Shown here in pieces: positions 25,022 to 32,702 of a DNA stretch of 64,000 nucleotides. The translations under genes were made by a program, and so were the position numbers. The stretch's first letter is position 1, and each line of letters begins with the position of its first letter. The stretch lies in contig NZ_CP053482.1 of the NCBI RefSeq assembly GCF_016772315.1, positions 1,798,001-1,862,000 of the forward strand, given 5' to 3'. The notes beneath the pieces are model-generated. The model did not search any database. It had not been told where the DNA came from and saw only the letters and a program-made list of their open reading frames with translations. Source of the DNA: Thiothrix subterranea. GTDB taxonomy: Bacteria; Pseudomonadota; Gammaproteobacteria; Thiotrichales; Thiotrichaceae.

Positions 25022-25414
25022 TTATTCCCAGTCTGCTGGGTCTGTTTCCCTTCTGAGATTTCCAAAGTTTGTTGTTCCCAACGCATCAATAAGCTGTGAT
25101 TCCATTTGTTCTACAGAATCGAGACATTCATATGCCATAGTAAGCTTATAGTCACCATCCAATATTTCGGCAATTTTCTTACTACCATTTCCATTAAGGT
25201 GGCGATACAGTCGCTGATAAATATTGACACGAGATCTTCCAACATAATAAGGGGTGTCATCCTTATATATGATATAAACACCGGCGCATTGTGGAACCCT
25301 AGCAACACCAGCATCGTCAAATGAACCTGATGGCCAGCCATCGACAGCAATTGCTTCTTGTGCAACTATTGATACGGACATAATTGTTGCTATTAACATT
25401 AATCTGATTTTCAT
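25022..25414 (-). CDS. Exported GIY-YIG domain protein
   Basis: A 130-residue protein. The start at 25414 is set by a GGAGG ribosome site. Residues 1-23 are a clear signal peptide (cleavage AIA before VDG). The rest is one GIY-YIG nuclease-like domain: GVY at 45-47, YVG at 57-59, Arg68 and His72 in RLYRHL, and a metal-binding-type Glu near 105 (EQMESQ). All key positions are kept, so nuclease activity is plausible, but the protein is exported. GIY-YIG enzymes are normally cytoplasmic. It sits among secreted DUF1566 proteins; it may degrade extracellular DNA or have become a binding domain. Confidence 0.8.
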   Translation of the reverse strand: MKIRLMLIATIMSVSIVAQEAIAVDGWPSGSFDDAGVARVPQCAGVYIIYKDDTPYYVGRSRVNIYQRLYRHLNGNGSKKIAEILDGDYKLTMAYECLDSVEQMESQLIDALGTTNFGNLRRETDPADWE

Positions 25415-25454
25415 AACATCCTCCAAATATTAACTATGATTTACTGATTTCTAA

Positions 25455-25991
25455 TCAATTGCGCACTAGACGCACATAACCTGTGTTGTTATCTTTTGGG
25501 AAATAAGTGATGCTGCCGTAATTGAAGTCAACGTATAGTGCTGAACTGGCTGCAATAGCAGATGGGGATGATGACCAATACAGTGAACCTACAGCACCAT
25601 CCAATGTTTTTGGAAAAATCGTCAAATTAATATCAGGTTCCTTACACGCGCTTTCCGTGATGGACAGTAATTCCTTGACGTTAGGCAAGCGCCAATCAAC
25701 CTGATTGGCAAACATAGCCGTATTATTGGCTTGCGCCTGATCTAAAGCACCTTTCCAGGTATATTGGGTCAAGGTTCCCGTAGCGCAGTCTGTGCCACTT
25801 TGACCTTCGCTGCATTTTTTCCACATCAAGCCGGTTTTAAGATGCGTTACTGTTCCATCACCATTATCTTTGAAATCAGCCGTTGGTGTAGACGTTGGCA
25901 ACTGTACGTTATCACATACCTGAGCAGCAGATGTCATCACAGGAAACAATACAACCAGTGATACAGCTATTACATTAATCTTTTTAAACAT
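25455..25991 (-). CDS. Secreted DUF1566 protein
   Basis: A 178-residue protein with a signal peptide (about residues 1-22, ending TSAAQ) and a DUF1566 domain (NGDGTVTHLKTGLMWKKC, WRLPNVKELLSI, LYWSSSPS, GYVRLVRN). It is a paralogue of the 22377 protein; both share CDN/CNN near the mature start and a KKC/KRC cysteine. The stretch between WSSS and YVRLVR differs strongly between paralogues. Same orientation as its neighbours and 40 bases from the frameshifted DUF1566 gene. Confidence 0.85.
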   Translation of the reverse strand: MFKKINVIAVSLVVLFPVMTSAAQVCDNVQLPTSTPTADFKDNGDGTVTHLKTGLMWKKCSEGQSGTDCATGTLTQYTWKGALDQAQANNTAMFANQVDWRLPNVKELLSITESACKEPDINLTIFPKTLDGAVGSLYWSSSPSAIAASSALYVDFNYGSITYFPKDNNTGYVRLVRN

Positions 25992-26030
25992 GATTCTTCA
26001 CTCCACTAAAATCATTTAAACATTAACCCT

Positions 26031-26947
26031 TTATTGGCTACGCACCAACATTACAGGCAAACCGTCATTGGGTGATGGGCCTAATGATGATTTTGATAGG
26101 TTGGAGCTGAAAAAAACATTGAACAAAGAGACTGTTTGAACATCACCCTTATCGTCAGACGATGATGTCCAATACAATTTTTGACTTATATTTGGGAAGA
26201 AACTTCCATCAATGGATGGTTGTGCATCTGTATAGATCGCAATACTTAACAGCTCACTGCGCGTTGGCATTCTCCAGTTTTTACTGCCGCACCAACCTTC
26301 TGTATTAACACGAGCAACATAAGCCTCCGTGTTGCAGAATTTTTTTTCATCAGTGATCGTGGCATCATAGCAGACATTATCTAACCCGCCCGGTATTGCC
26401 AAGGTTGGACGTTTGTAGCCGGGGAAACCGCCATTCGTTGAGTTGTCAGTACTATGCCAAGTATAGCCATCATCCTTGTCATGTAACTTGCCATCATCTG
26501 TTTTGACTTCCCAAATCAACCCTGTCACGTTGTCTTTCACGCATGACCAAGGGCTTGTTGCATAAGTCGCATTTTGATCAGCCAATGCTTTGCCATCAGC
26601 GCCTATTTTGGTAAAGCTGAATCCCGCATACCCATCACTGTTATCGAAATGAGTAACATCTCTGCCGAATATAGCATCTTGTCCGTTTGGAATAGGATCG
26701 TTATCCGCATCGGTTGGTAAGGCACATGAAACATTATTGTTATGGGTGTTATTAACCGAATAATCACCGCATAAGGTAATGCCTGTATCATTGAGTTTTC
26801 CTGTGGGGCTTGCGTTGATGACTCCCGTGGAAATACTGGTATTGGGGGATTACTACCACCGCCACCGCCGCCACCACAGGCAACAAGCAGTAAGGGGGTG
26901 AGAAATGTCACATAAAGTGGAACGGCAATATAAGACGGCTTGGTCAT
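26031..26947 (-). pseudogene. DUF1566 lipoprotein gene with a frameshift
   Basis: The 5' part (from 26947) encodes a lipoprotein signal and LLVACGGGGGGGSNPP, after which the frame turns to nonsense and stops at 26603. The correct downstream frame resumes immediately as ...STGVINASPTGKLNDTG and continues through a full DUF1566 domain (CVKDNVTGLIWEVKTDD, WRMPTRSELLSI, LYWTSSSDD) to 26031. One extra base in the five-base G run at 26844-26848 (C run on the coding strand) would join the two frames. It may be a true pseudogene, a phase-variable gene, or a sequencing error in a homopolymer. Confidence 0.75.
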
Positions 26948-27056
26948 ATAAAATCCTCCAAGTTGTTTATAAGTATCTATTGTTTTTTATCGTTATGTAG
27001 ATATGTTTTTGAGCAATTGATGACTGGGGTTTTTGCTCGGTTGTCAGGGGCTAAGC

Positions 27057-27133
27057 GTCATTGCTTGTTGAGTAGAATCTGATAAAACTGAAAATTTGTC
27101 CTGAAATTTTTACGAAAGATACACGAAAATTCA
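27057..27133. repeat. 77-base upstream repeat, copy A
   Basis: Imperfect direct repeat of 27873-27949 (about 10 mismatches in 77). It lies about 110 bases upstream of the frameshifted DUF1566 gene. Inside are two ACGAAA words starting at 27112 and 27123, exactly 11 bases apart, in the pattern bound by OmpR/SARP-type winged-helix proteins. Probably a shared control element. Confidence 0.65.
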
Positions 27134-27193
27134 TGTTAGTAATTTCTGATGAGATTAATAGTAAATTTTATAAAAAAGACTTGTAAGTTCGTT

Positions 27194-27784
27194 TTAACAG
27201 GGTTCCTCTGTATCTGCATTGCTGGGTATATCTTCAGGAGGAGTGCCTGATTTTAACTGGTGGTAATAGTCTTTGAAGCTACCTTCCCGATGGTGTTTCC
27301 CTTCCACGTAATCCAAGGCTGGTTCAAATTTGGCGGGAGGGTAATAACCGTTAATACGCAGTACTTCTGTTCCCGTTTCATCCAGAAACAATAAAACAGG
27401 AGTAGCCAACACGTCTTTTTCAGCGGCAAAATCTGCCTCATTAAATACCACTCCAGATATATCAGTGACGGGTTTGGTTCCCTTCATATTGATGGGGATC
27501 ACCTCAAAATATTGACGGGTCTTGTTAGCGATGTCGGGGTTGCCGAAGTCGTGTTTTAGCAGTTTTGCACAGAATGGGCAGCTATCTTGATAAAAATACA
27601 AGATGATTTGCTTATTATTACGTGTTGCAGTGGTGATATTCTGAGGCAGATTTGCGGGTGGTTGTTTAAACCAATCAGGCTTTTTAACAATGGTTGTGGG
27701 TGATGGGACGGTAGTTTGCTCTGCAAAGACCACCGGTGTTTCTAAAAAACAAATAATCAAACCAATGAGGACTAGTGCTTTCAT
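27194..27784 (-). CDS. Periplasmic thioredoxin-like protein (SoxW/DsbD-gamma-like)
   Basis: About 196 residues with a signal peptide (MKALVLIGLIICFLETPVVFA) and a thioredoxin fold: ILYFYQDSCPFCAKL with the CPFC active site, and the cis-proline segment ATPVLLFLD. It ends in a cysteine. The start at 27784 has GAGG eight bases upstream; an in-frame TTG at 27799 is less likely. Single-domain periplasmic thioredoxins of this type reduce disulfides, in some sulfur oxidisers for the Sox system. Next to the Cys-bearing DUF1566 proteins and sharing their upstream repeat, it may help fold or reduce them. Confidence 0.82.
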   Translation of the reverse strand: MKALVLIGLIICFLETPVVFAEQTTVPSPTTIVKKPDWFKQPPANLPQNITTATRNNKQIILYFYQDSCPFCAKLLKHDFGNPDIANKTRQYFEVIPINMKGTKPVTDISGVVFNEADFAAEKDVLATPVLLFLDETGTEVLRINGYYPPAKFEPALDYVEGKHHREGSFKDYYHQLKSGTPPEDIPSNADTEEPC

Positions 27785-27872
27785 GTTGAAGTACCTCAAC
27801 TATTGACAATAGAACGGAGTTCATGACCTGTTGTGAGCCACTATACTTGATGAAACAGGGTGTATTTTTATC

Positions 27873-27949
27873 GTTATTGCTTATTGAGTAGCATCTAATA
27901 AAGCTGAGAATTTGTCCTGAAGTTTTTACGAAAGATGCACGAAAATTTA
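27873..27949. repeat. 77-base upstream repeat, copy B
   Basis: Second copy of the element at 27057-27133, about 90 bases upstream of the thioredoxin-like gene. The two ACGAAA words start at 27928 and 27939, again 11 bases apart. Keeping that spacing while other bases change supports a protein-binding site. Confidence 0.65.
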
Positions 27950-28039
27950 GGCGGGAAATTTCTTGATGATTTTCATGGAAAAGCGGTATAAACAAGTAAG
28001 GGCTACATTCTGATGAATACAGAATACAGCCCTGATACC

Positions 28040-29890
28040 TTATTTTTCCAATTGGGTAACATCGCGCACCGCACCGCGCGAAGCTGATGTGGTCATGGCC
28101 GCATACGCTTTCAACGCCGCACTCACGTAACGTTCACGGTTCACTGGCTTCCAACCCACTTTGCCTTGTGCATCCATCGCCGCACGTCGGGTTGCCAGCA
28201 CTTCATCACTGATGCGCACATTGATGGTACGGTTGGGGATGTCGATGTCGATCATATCGCCTTCTTCCACCAAACCAATCGCGCCGCCTTCCGCCGCTTC
28301 GGGGGAAACGTGACCGATGGACAAGCCCGATGTGCCGCCGGAAAAACGCCCGTCAGTGATCAGTGCACATGCCTTGCCCAAGCCTTTTGACTTGATGTAC
28401 GAGGTGGGGTAAAGCATTTCCTGCATTCCGGGGCCACCGCGTGGGCCTTCATAGCGAATCAATACGATGTCGCCCGCGACGATTTTATCGCCGAGAATGC
28501 CTGCCACCGCGTCATCTTGCGATTCAAAAAGTCGCGCAGGGCCAGAGAATTTGAGGATGCTGTCATCCACTCCAGCGGTTTTGACCACACAACCATCCAG
28601 CGCGATATTACCGAACAATACCGCCAAGCCACCCTCAAGGCTGTAAGCGTGCGCTTTGTCCCGAATGCAGCCGTTTTCGCGGTCAATATCCAAGGTGTCC
28701 CAGCGTTTGCTTTGGCTAAACGCCACTTGTGTCGGCACATTGCCAGGGCCTGCGCGGAAAAATTCATGGCGTTTGGCATCGTCGGTCAGGCGCACATCCC
28801 ACAATGACAAGGCTTCCGCCATATTCGTTGCGTGAACTGTGCCGACTTCGCGGTGCAATAAGCCAGCGCGGTCGAGTTCGCCGAGAATGCCGAATACCCC
28901 GCCCGCACGGTGTACGTCTTCCATGTGGTAAAGCTGGGTGGAAGGTGCAACTTTGCACAATTGCGGCACTTTGCGGCTCAAACGGTCGATGTCGTTCATG
29001 GTGAAATTGACACCCGCCTCTTCCGCCGCAGCCAGCAAGTGCAGGATGGTATTGGTCGAGCCACCCATGGCAATGTCCAAACACATTGCGTTTTCAAACG
29101 CTTCCATGGTCGCAATCGAGCGCGGCAACACGGATGCATCGTCTTGTTCGTAGTACCGTTTTGCCAAACCGACAATGATGCGCCCGGCTTCAAGGAACAA
29201 ACGCTTGCGGTCGGAATGCGTCGCCAGCGTCGAACCGTTCCCCGGCAAGCTCAAGCCCAGTGCTTCGGTCAAGCAGTTCATCGAGTTGGCAGTAAACATG
29301 CCGGAACACGAACCGCAGGTAGGGCAGGCGGAACGTTCCATCGTTTCCACATTTTCGTCGCTTTCGGCACTGTTGGCGGCGGAAACCATCGCATCCACCA
29401 AATCCAATTTCACCAGCTTGCCGCCAATGACCGCTTTGCCAGATTCCATCGGCCCGCCGGAAACGAAAATGGTGGGAATGTTCAAGCGCAGCGCGGCATT
29501 CAACATCCCCGGCGTGATTTTGTCGCAGTTGGAAATGCACACCAGCGCGTCGGCGCAATGCGCGTTAACCATATATTCCACCGCATCGGCAATCAGCTCG
29601 CGCGAGGGCAGCGAATACAACATCCCGCCATGCCCCATCGCAATGCCGTCATCCACCGCAATGGTGTTGAATTCTTTCGCAACACCGCCAGCGGCTTCGA
29701 TTTCCCGTGCCACCAATTGCCCCATGTCTTTGAGGTGGACATGCCCGGGGACAAATTGGGTGAAGGAATTGGCAATCGCGATGATGGGTTTCTGGAAATC
29801 CGCATCGGTCATGCCGGTCGCACGCCACAAAGCGCGTGCGCCAGCCATATTGCGACCGCCAGTAGAGGTGCGGGAACGGTAAACGGGCAT
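28040..29890 (-). CDS. ilvD: Dihydroxy-acid dehydratase
   Basis: A 616-residue IlvD. It catalyses dehydration of 2,3-dihydroxy-isovalerate and 2,3-dihydroxy-3-methylvalerate in valine and isoleucine synthesis. The Fe-S ligand cysteines are visible in [14 protein letters not shown] and [12 protein letters not shown], and conserved [18 protein letters not shown] is near the C-terminus. The length equals the enterobacterial enzyme. It is a single-gene unit, with no ilv neighbour. The sequence is more GC-rich than the adjacent DUF1566 cluster, marking return to core genome. Confidence 0.96.
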   Translation of the reverse strand: MPVYRSRTSTGGRNMAGARALWRATGMTDADFQKPIIAIANSFTQFVPGHVHLKDMGQLVAREIEAAGGVAKEFNTIAVDDGIAMGHGGMLYSLPSRELIADAVEYMVNAHCADALVCISNCDKITPGMLNAALRLNIPTIFVSGGPMESGKAVIGGKLVKLDLVDAMVSAANSAESDENVETMERSACPTCGSCSGMFTANSMNCLTEALGLSLPGNGSTLATHSDRKRLFLEAGRIIVGLAKRYYEQDDASVLPRSIATMEAFENAMCLDIAMGGSTNTILHLLAAAEEAGVNFTMNDIDRLSRKVPQLCKVAPSTQLYHMEDVHRAGGVFGILGELDRAGLLHREVGTVHATNMAEALSLWDVRLTDDAKRHEFFRAGPGNVPTQVAFSQSKRWDTLDIDRENGCIRDKAHAYSLEGGLAVLFGNIALDGCVVKTAGVDDSILKFSGPARLFESQDDAVAGILGDKIVAGDIVLIRYEGPRGGPGMQEMLYPTSYIKSKGLGKACALITDGRFSGGTSGLSIGHVSPEAAEGGAIGLVEEGDMIDIDIPNRTINVRISDEVLATRRAAMDAQGKVGWKPVNRERYVSAALKAYAAMTTSASRGAVRDVTQLEK

Positions 29891-30041
29891 GGTGTACTCC
29901 TAAACGAAAATCGGTATAAAAAAGCATTCTAACGCGGGGCGGGCAGCGCGTCATATATTGTATCGTATCCGTAGGGCGGGCAATCTGCCTTGCGCCCATG
30001 ATTTTGCGTTACACTTTAAGCCAATCATTGTTTTTTCAATC

Positions 30042-31052
30042 ATGACGGATTGCAATATGCCAAGCGCTACAAACAAAAACACCGCAAACTGGCTGGCACG
30101 CTGGTATTTCAATCAATATCCACCCCATGTTTGGGCAGACCAGCACGGGCAACGGCAAGTGCATTTGGTGTTTGCCGGTTTCAGCCCTTTGGTCGAAGCC
30201 TTGCTGTGCCAATACGCCAAAATTTCACCCTACAAAGATTTTGCCCCGCCCGTTTTTACACTGCTTGATCAGAATGCGGAAGCGCACCGCCAAGCCTTGA
30301 TCGCCCGTTACCCGGTGTTTGCGAATGGCAGAACCGGCGCAGAACAAGTGATCACTGGATTGTATGCGCTGAAATGCGACACCGATTGCCATCTGGAAGC
30401 CGTGCAATTGGTCGACATACCCGTGACTGCGGTGTTGTGTTGCGCTGCCGATGCTGATTGGAATGCCCGTTGCGCGATCAATCTGCGTGAAGCACTACCG
30501 CAAGATGTGCCGTATTACGTTTACCAAGCACATGCCGGTGCAGCGGTGTTACCTGCTGGATTAATTCCCTTCGGTATGGAAGAACAAGTACACGATCAAG
30601 TACAAATTGCAGCCGTCGAGCGCAATGCGCGTGCCGTACACGAAGCTTACCGGCAAACCTTGTTGTTGACGGATCCTGAAGCGGTGGCCACATCAGAAAG
30701 CCTGAAGCCATGGGAAGAATTGGCGGAAACTTATCGCGAAGCCAACCGCCGCGCCGGTGATCATTTTGCGGTAAAGCTCGCAAGTCTTGGGTATGTCCCC
30801 GAACCGGGCAAACCGTTGGTATTGGATGAAAACTTTCGGTTGGATGAACCACCCGCCCGGCGGGAGTTGTTGAGCCGTTTAGAACACCGTTCGTGGCGTT
30901 ACGAACGGCTGCTGAATGGCTGGCGCTATGCAAAAGTGCGTGATAATGAACGAAAGCTACACCCATCCCTCGTATTGTGGGAAGCATTGTCGGCAAGTGA
31001 ACGCGATAAAGATGTGAATCAGATGGAAACTGTGCGCCGGGTACTGTCGTAG
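30042..31052 (+). CDS. RyR-domain protein with a Rossmann-like N-terminus
   Basis: About 336 residues. The N-terminal half (V-H-L-V-F-A-G-F-S-P-L-V-E-A-L-L) looks like a TrkA-N/RCK-type nucleotide-binding fold. The C-terminal 45 residues match the RyR repeat first known from ryanodine receptors: WRYERLLNGWRYAKVRDNE followed by LHPSLVLWEALSASERDKD (shown in two parts). Bacterial RyR proteins are of unknown function; some are linked to ion or nucleotide sensing and defence contexts. Start uncertain (29958, 30042 and 30057 are in frame). The stop codon lies within a copy of the dispersed palindrome. Confidence 0.7.
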   Translation: MTDCNMPSATNKNTANWLARWYFNQYPPHVWADQHGQRQVHLVFAGFSPLVEALLCQYAKISPYKDFAPPVFTLLDQNAEAHRQALIARYPVFANGRTGAEQVITGLYALKCDTDCHLEAVQLVDIPVTAVLCCAADADWNARCAINLREALPQDVPYYVYQAHAGAAVLPAGLIPFGMEEQVHDQVQIAAVERNARAVHEAYRQTLLLTDPEAVATSESLKPWEELAETYREANRRAGDHFAVKLASLGYVPEPGKPLVLDENFRLDEPPARRELLSRLEHRSWRYERLLNGWRYAKVRDNERKLHPSLVLWEALSASERDKDVNQMETVRRVLS

Positions 31053-31076
31053 AGACGCAAAATCTTGCGTCTCTAC
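31049..31076. repeat. 28-base palindrome, copy 2 of the GTAGAGACGCAA family
   Basis: Perfect 12-base arms around an AATC loop. Its second to fourth bases (TAG) are the stop codon of the RyR-domain gene. It lies 13 bases before the converging end of the M23-like gene. Confidence 0.85.
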
Positions 31077-31088
31077 CGCGAGGTTAAA

Positions 31089-31637
31089 TCAATGCGCGGC
31101 TTTGTCTTCGTTCTGGTAAGACGTCAAAAATTCATGCGGATTCACGTAAAACACCTGATCTAAACCCAGAGGCTGTTCCGCTTTCCACTCTGTGACCAGC
31201 GGTGGCAAGCTGCGAATCGAGTAATACAGGTTAGCCGCTGCTTGCTTGGTTGGTTTAGCTTGTTTAGGCGTACCAATTGTGCCAATTTTTTCACCCGTTT
31301 TAACCCAAGAAGCGGGTCTCACCTCAACGTTGTCAAGGTTGGCATAGTGGTGTAACCGCCATTTGGCACCCAATACCCATACGGAATTATCGCCTTTGGG
31401 GGTATCTTCGCGGTAAAGCACCAAGCCGCTGGTAACAGCTTCGACAGCCGCACCTTGGTCGGCAAAAATAGTAATGCCTTTTTGCGCATGGATGCCGCCA
31501 ACTTTATAACCGTATACGGTAGGACTACCTGCGTAAGGTTTGGCGTTAGCAACGGGTACGTGGCGGTCTTCGGGTATCCAATACCCAATCATAAAAATGG
31601 TAAGTGCTAATAAAAGTAGCAGAGGTTTTTTGTTCAT
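31089..31637 (-). CDS. M23-peptidase-like membrane protein, probably inactive
   Basis: About 182 residues with an N-terminal membrane anchor or signal (MNKKPLLLLLALTIFMIGYW) and a LytM/M23-like beta domain: IHAQKGITIFADQGAAVEAV, SGLVLY, LHHYANLD, VKTGEKIGTIG. In active M23 enzymes the first motif is H-x3-G-x-D and the end carries HLHF; here the aspartate is threonine and the final motif reads NLYYS. It likely binds rather than cuts peptidoglycan or partner proteins, as EnvC/NlpD-type regulators do. The start at 31637 is chosen for AGGGTG upstream. Confidence 0.65.
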   Translation of the reverse strand: MNKKPLLLLLALTIFMIGYWIPEDRHVPVANAKPYAGSPTVYGYKVGGIHAQKGITIFADQGAAVEAVTSGLVLYREDTPKGDNSVWVLGAKWRLHHYANLDNVEVRPASWVKTGEKIGTIGTPKQAKPTKQAAANLYYSIRSLPPLVTEWKAEQPLGLDQVFYVNPHEFLTSYQNEDKAAH

Positions 31638-31780
31638 TACATACACCCTAGTATCCCTTCCTGTCTGCTGTTGTTAATTTTTATGACAGGCAGTCAGTTT
31701 GAAAGTTCATATTTTTGTATAGAGTATAATAAAATAATTTATTCGCACAAAAAACCTTTTTCCGAAGAGCGGCTTGTTGC

Positions 31781-32599
31781 TTAGCTCTTTATTAGAATTT
31801 GCTTAATTTCTTGAATCGTTGGCTGCCAAGTAGACGGTACATTGTTTTCCCAATCCGTTAGGTATTTATCCAGTGTTTTATCCCCACTATCTTCACCAAG
31901 GTTTAAATAATTAAGGGTTATCCACGTCTCTGGTTTTGCCGCAAAAATAGGTAACAATTGGTTGGCAACCAATTCGTTCAGGTCACGATCTTGCGCATAA
32001 GGGTCAGCACTGAGCGTTTTGGCGTAAGCTTGATACCATTTGGGTAATTTCATGCTTTTGGGAAGCTGGCGATGGGTTTGCTTGAACATATCTTGCTGGT
32101 ATTCGCGGAATTTGGGGGCATATTCCTGCCAATGCGGGTAAGGCGGATTGGCTTCCCAGTGTTGTGCCATTTTTTCCAAGGCAAACAAACTGAACGCTTC
32201 GCACAACGATTCTTCAAACCATTGCTGGTGGGTGATGTTATTGGGGGCAAGGTCGTAATTGGAGATCAAATGGCACATTTCGTGGGAAAACTGGTAAGCC
32301 AATTGCGCCCAGTAACGCCCACCGACATTGAGCATGACGATGTATTCATCATTCGAGCTTTTTTCATACAGCGCAATCGGGCCGCTTTTGTCATTCCTGA
32401 CGATCACGTTGCCGAAGGTGCGCCCCGCCATGTAGGGTGAAATGACCTCGATGACTGAATTCAACACCGCTTTGACGTCATCGGGGTTGGCTTCGCCCCA
32501 CTCGCTTTCCACCTGAACTTGGGCAGGTGCGGTGAATGCCCAGAGCTGCAAAGGCAGACAAGTGAGCAATACCAATAACAAGGCTTTGAGGTAACGCAT
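31781..32599 (-). CDS. Secreted gluzincin-type metallopeptidase
   Basis: A 272-residue protein with a signal peptide (residues 1-21, cleaved after LWA) and a zinc motif HEMCH at 106-110, followed about 20 residues later by WFEESLCEAF, whose glutamate (E129 or E130) would be the third zinc ligand. This is the gluzincin arrangement. No known peptidase family is certain. It should act in the periplasm or outside. It is transcribed in the same direction as the two-component system upstream and the M23-like gene downstream, but with gaps, so co-regulation is only a suggestion. Confidence 0.72.
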   Translation of the reverse strand: MRYLKALLLVLLTCLPLQLWAFTAPAQVQVESEWGEANPDDVKAVLNSVIEVISPYMAGRTFGNVIVRNDKSGPIALYEKSSNDEYIVMLNVGGRYWAQLAYQFSHEMCHLISNYDLAPNNITHQQWFEESLCEAFSLFALEKMAQHWEANPPYPHWQEYAPKFREYQQDMFKQTHRQLPKSMKLPKWYQAYAKTLSADPYAQDRDLNELVANQLLPIFAAKPETWITLNYLNLGEDSGDKTLDKYLTDWENNVPSTWQPTIQEIKQILIKS

Positions 32600-32702
32600 A
32601 CGCTGATCCCGATACTATTGTGAAGTCACGGCTATTCTGTAACGCCAGGCGCTAATAAAGGAAAATGCACCGGGGTTAGCGGTAGTGGAAAAACGATAGC
32701 CG

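Noticed and set aside
22377-27784. AT-rich DUF1566 cluster as a prophage
   Set aside because: No integrase, terminase, capsid or tail gene is present. The genes are signal-peptide proteins, not phage structural proteins.
28910-29932. Long plus-strand open frame opposite ilvD
   Set aside because: It lies fully opposite a clear IlvD gene, is rich in His, Gln and Arg, and has no family motif. It is a side effect of the codon pattern of ilvD.
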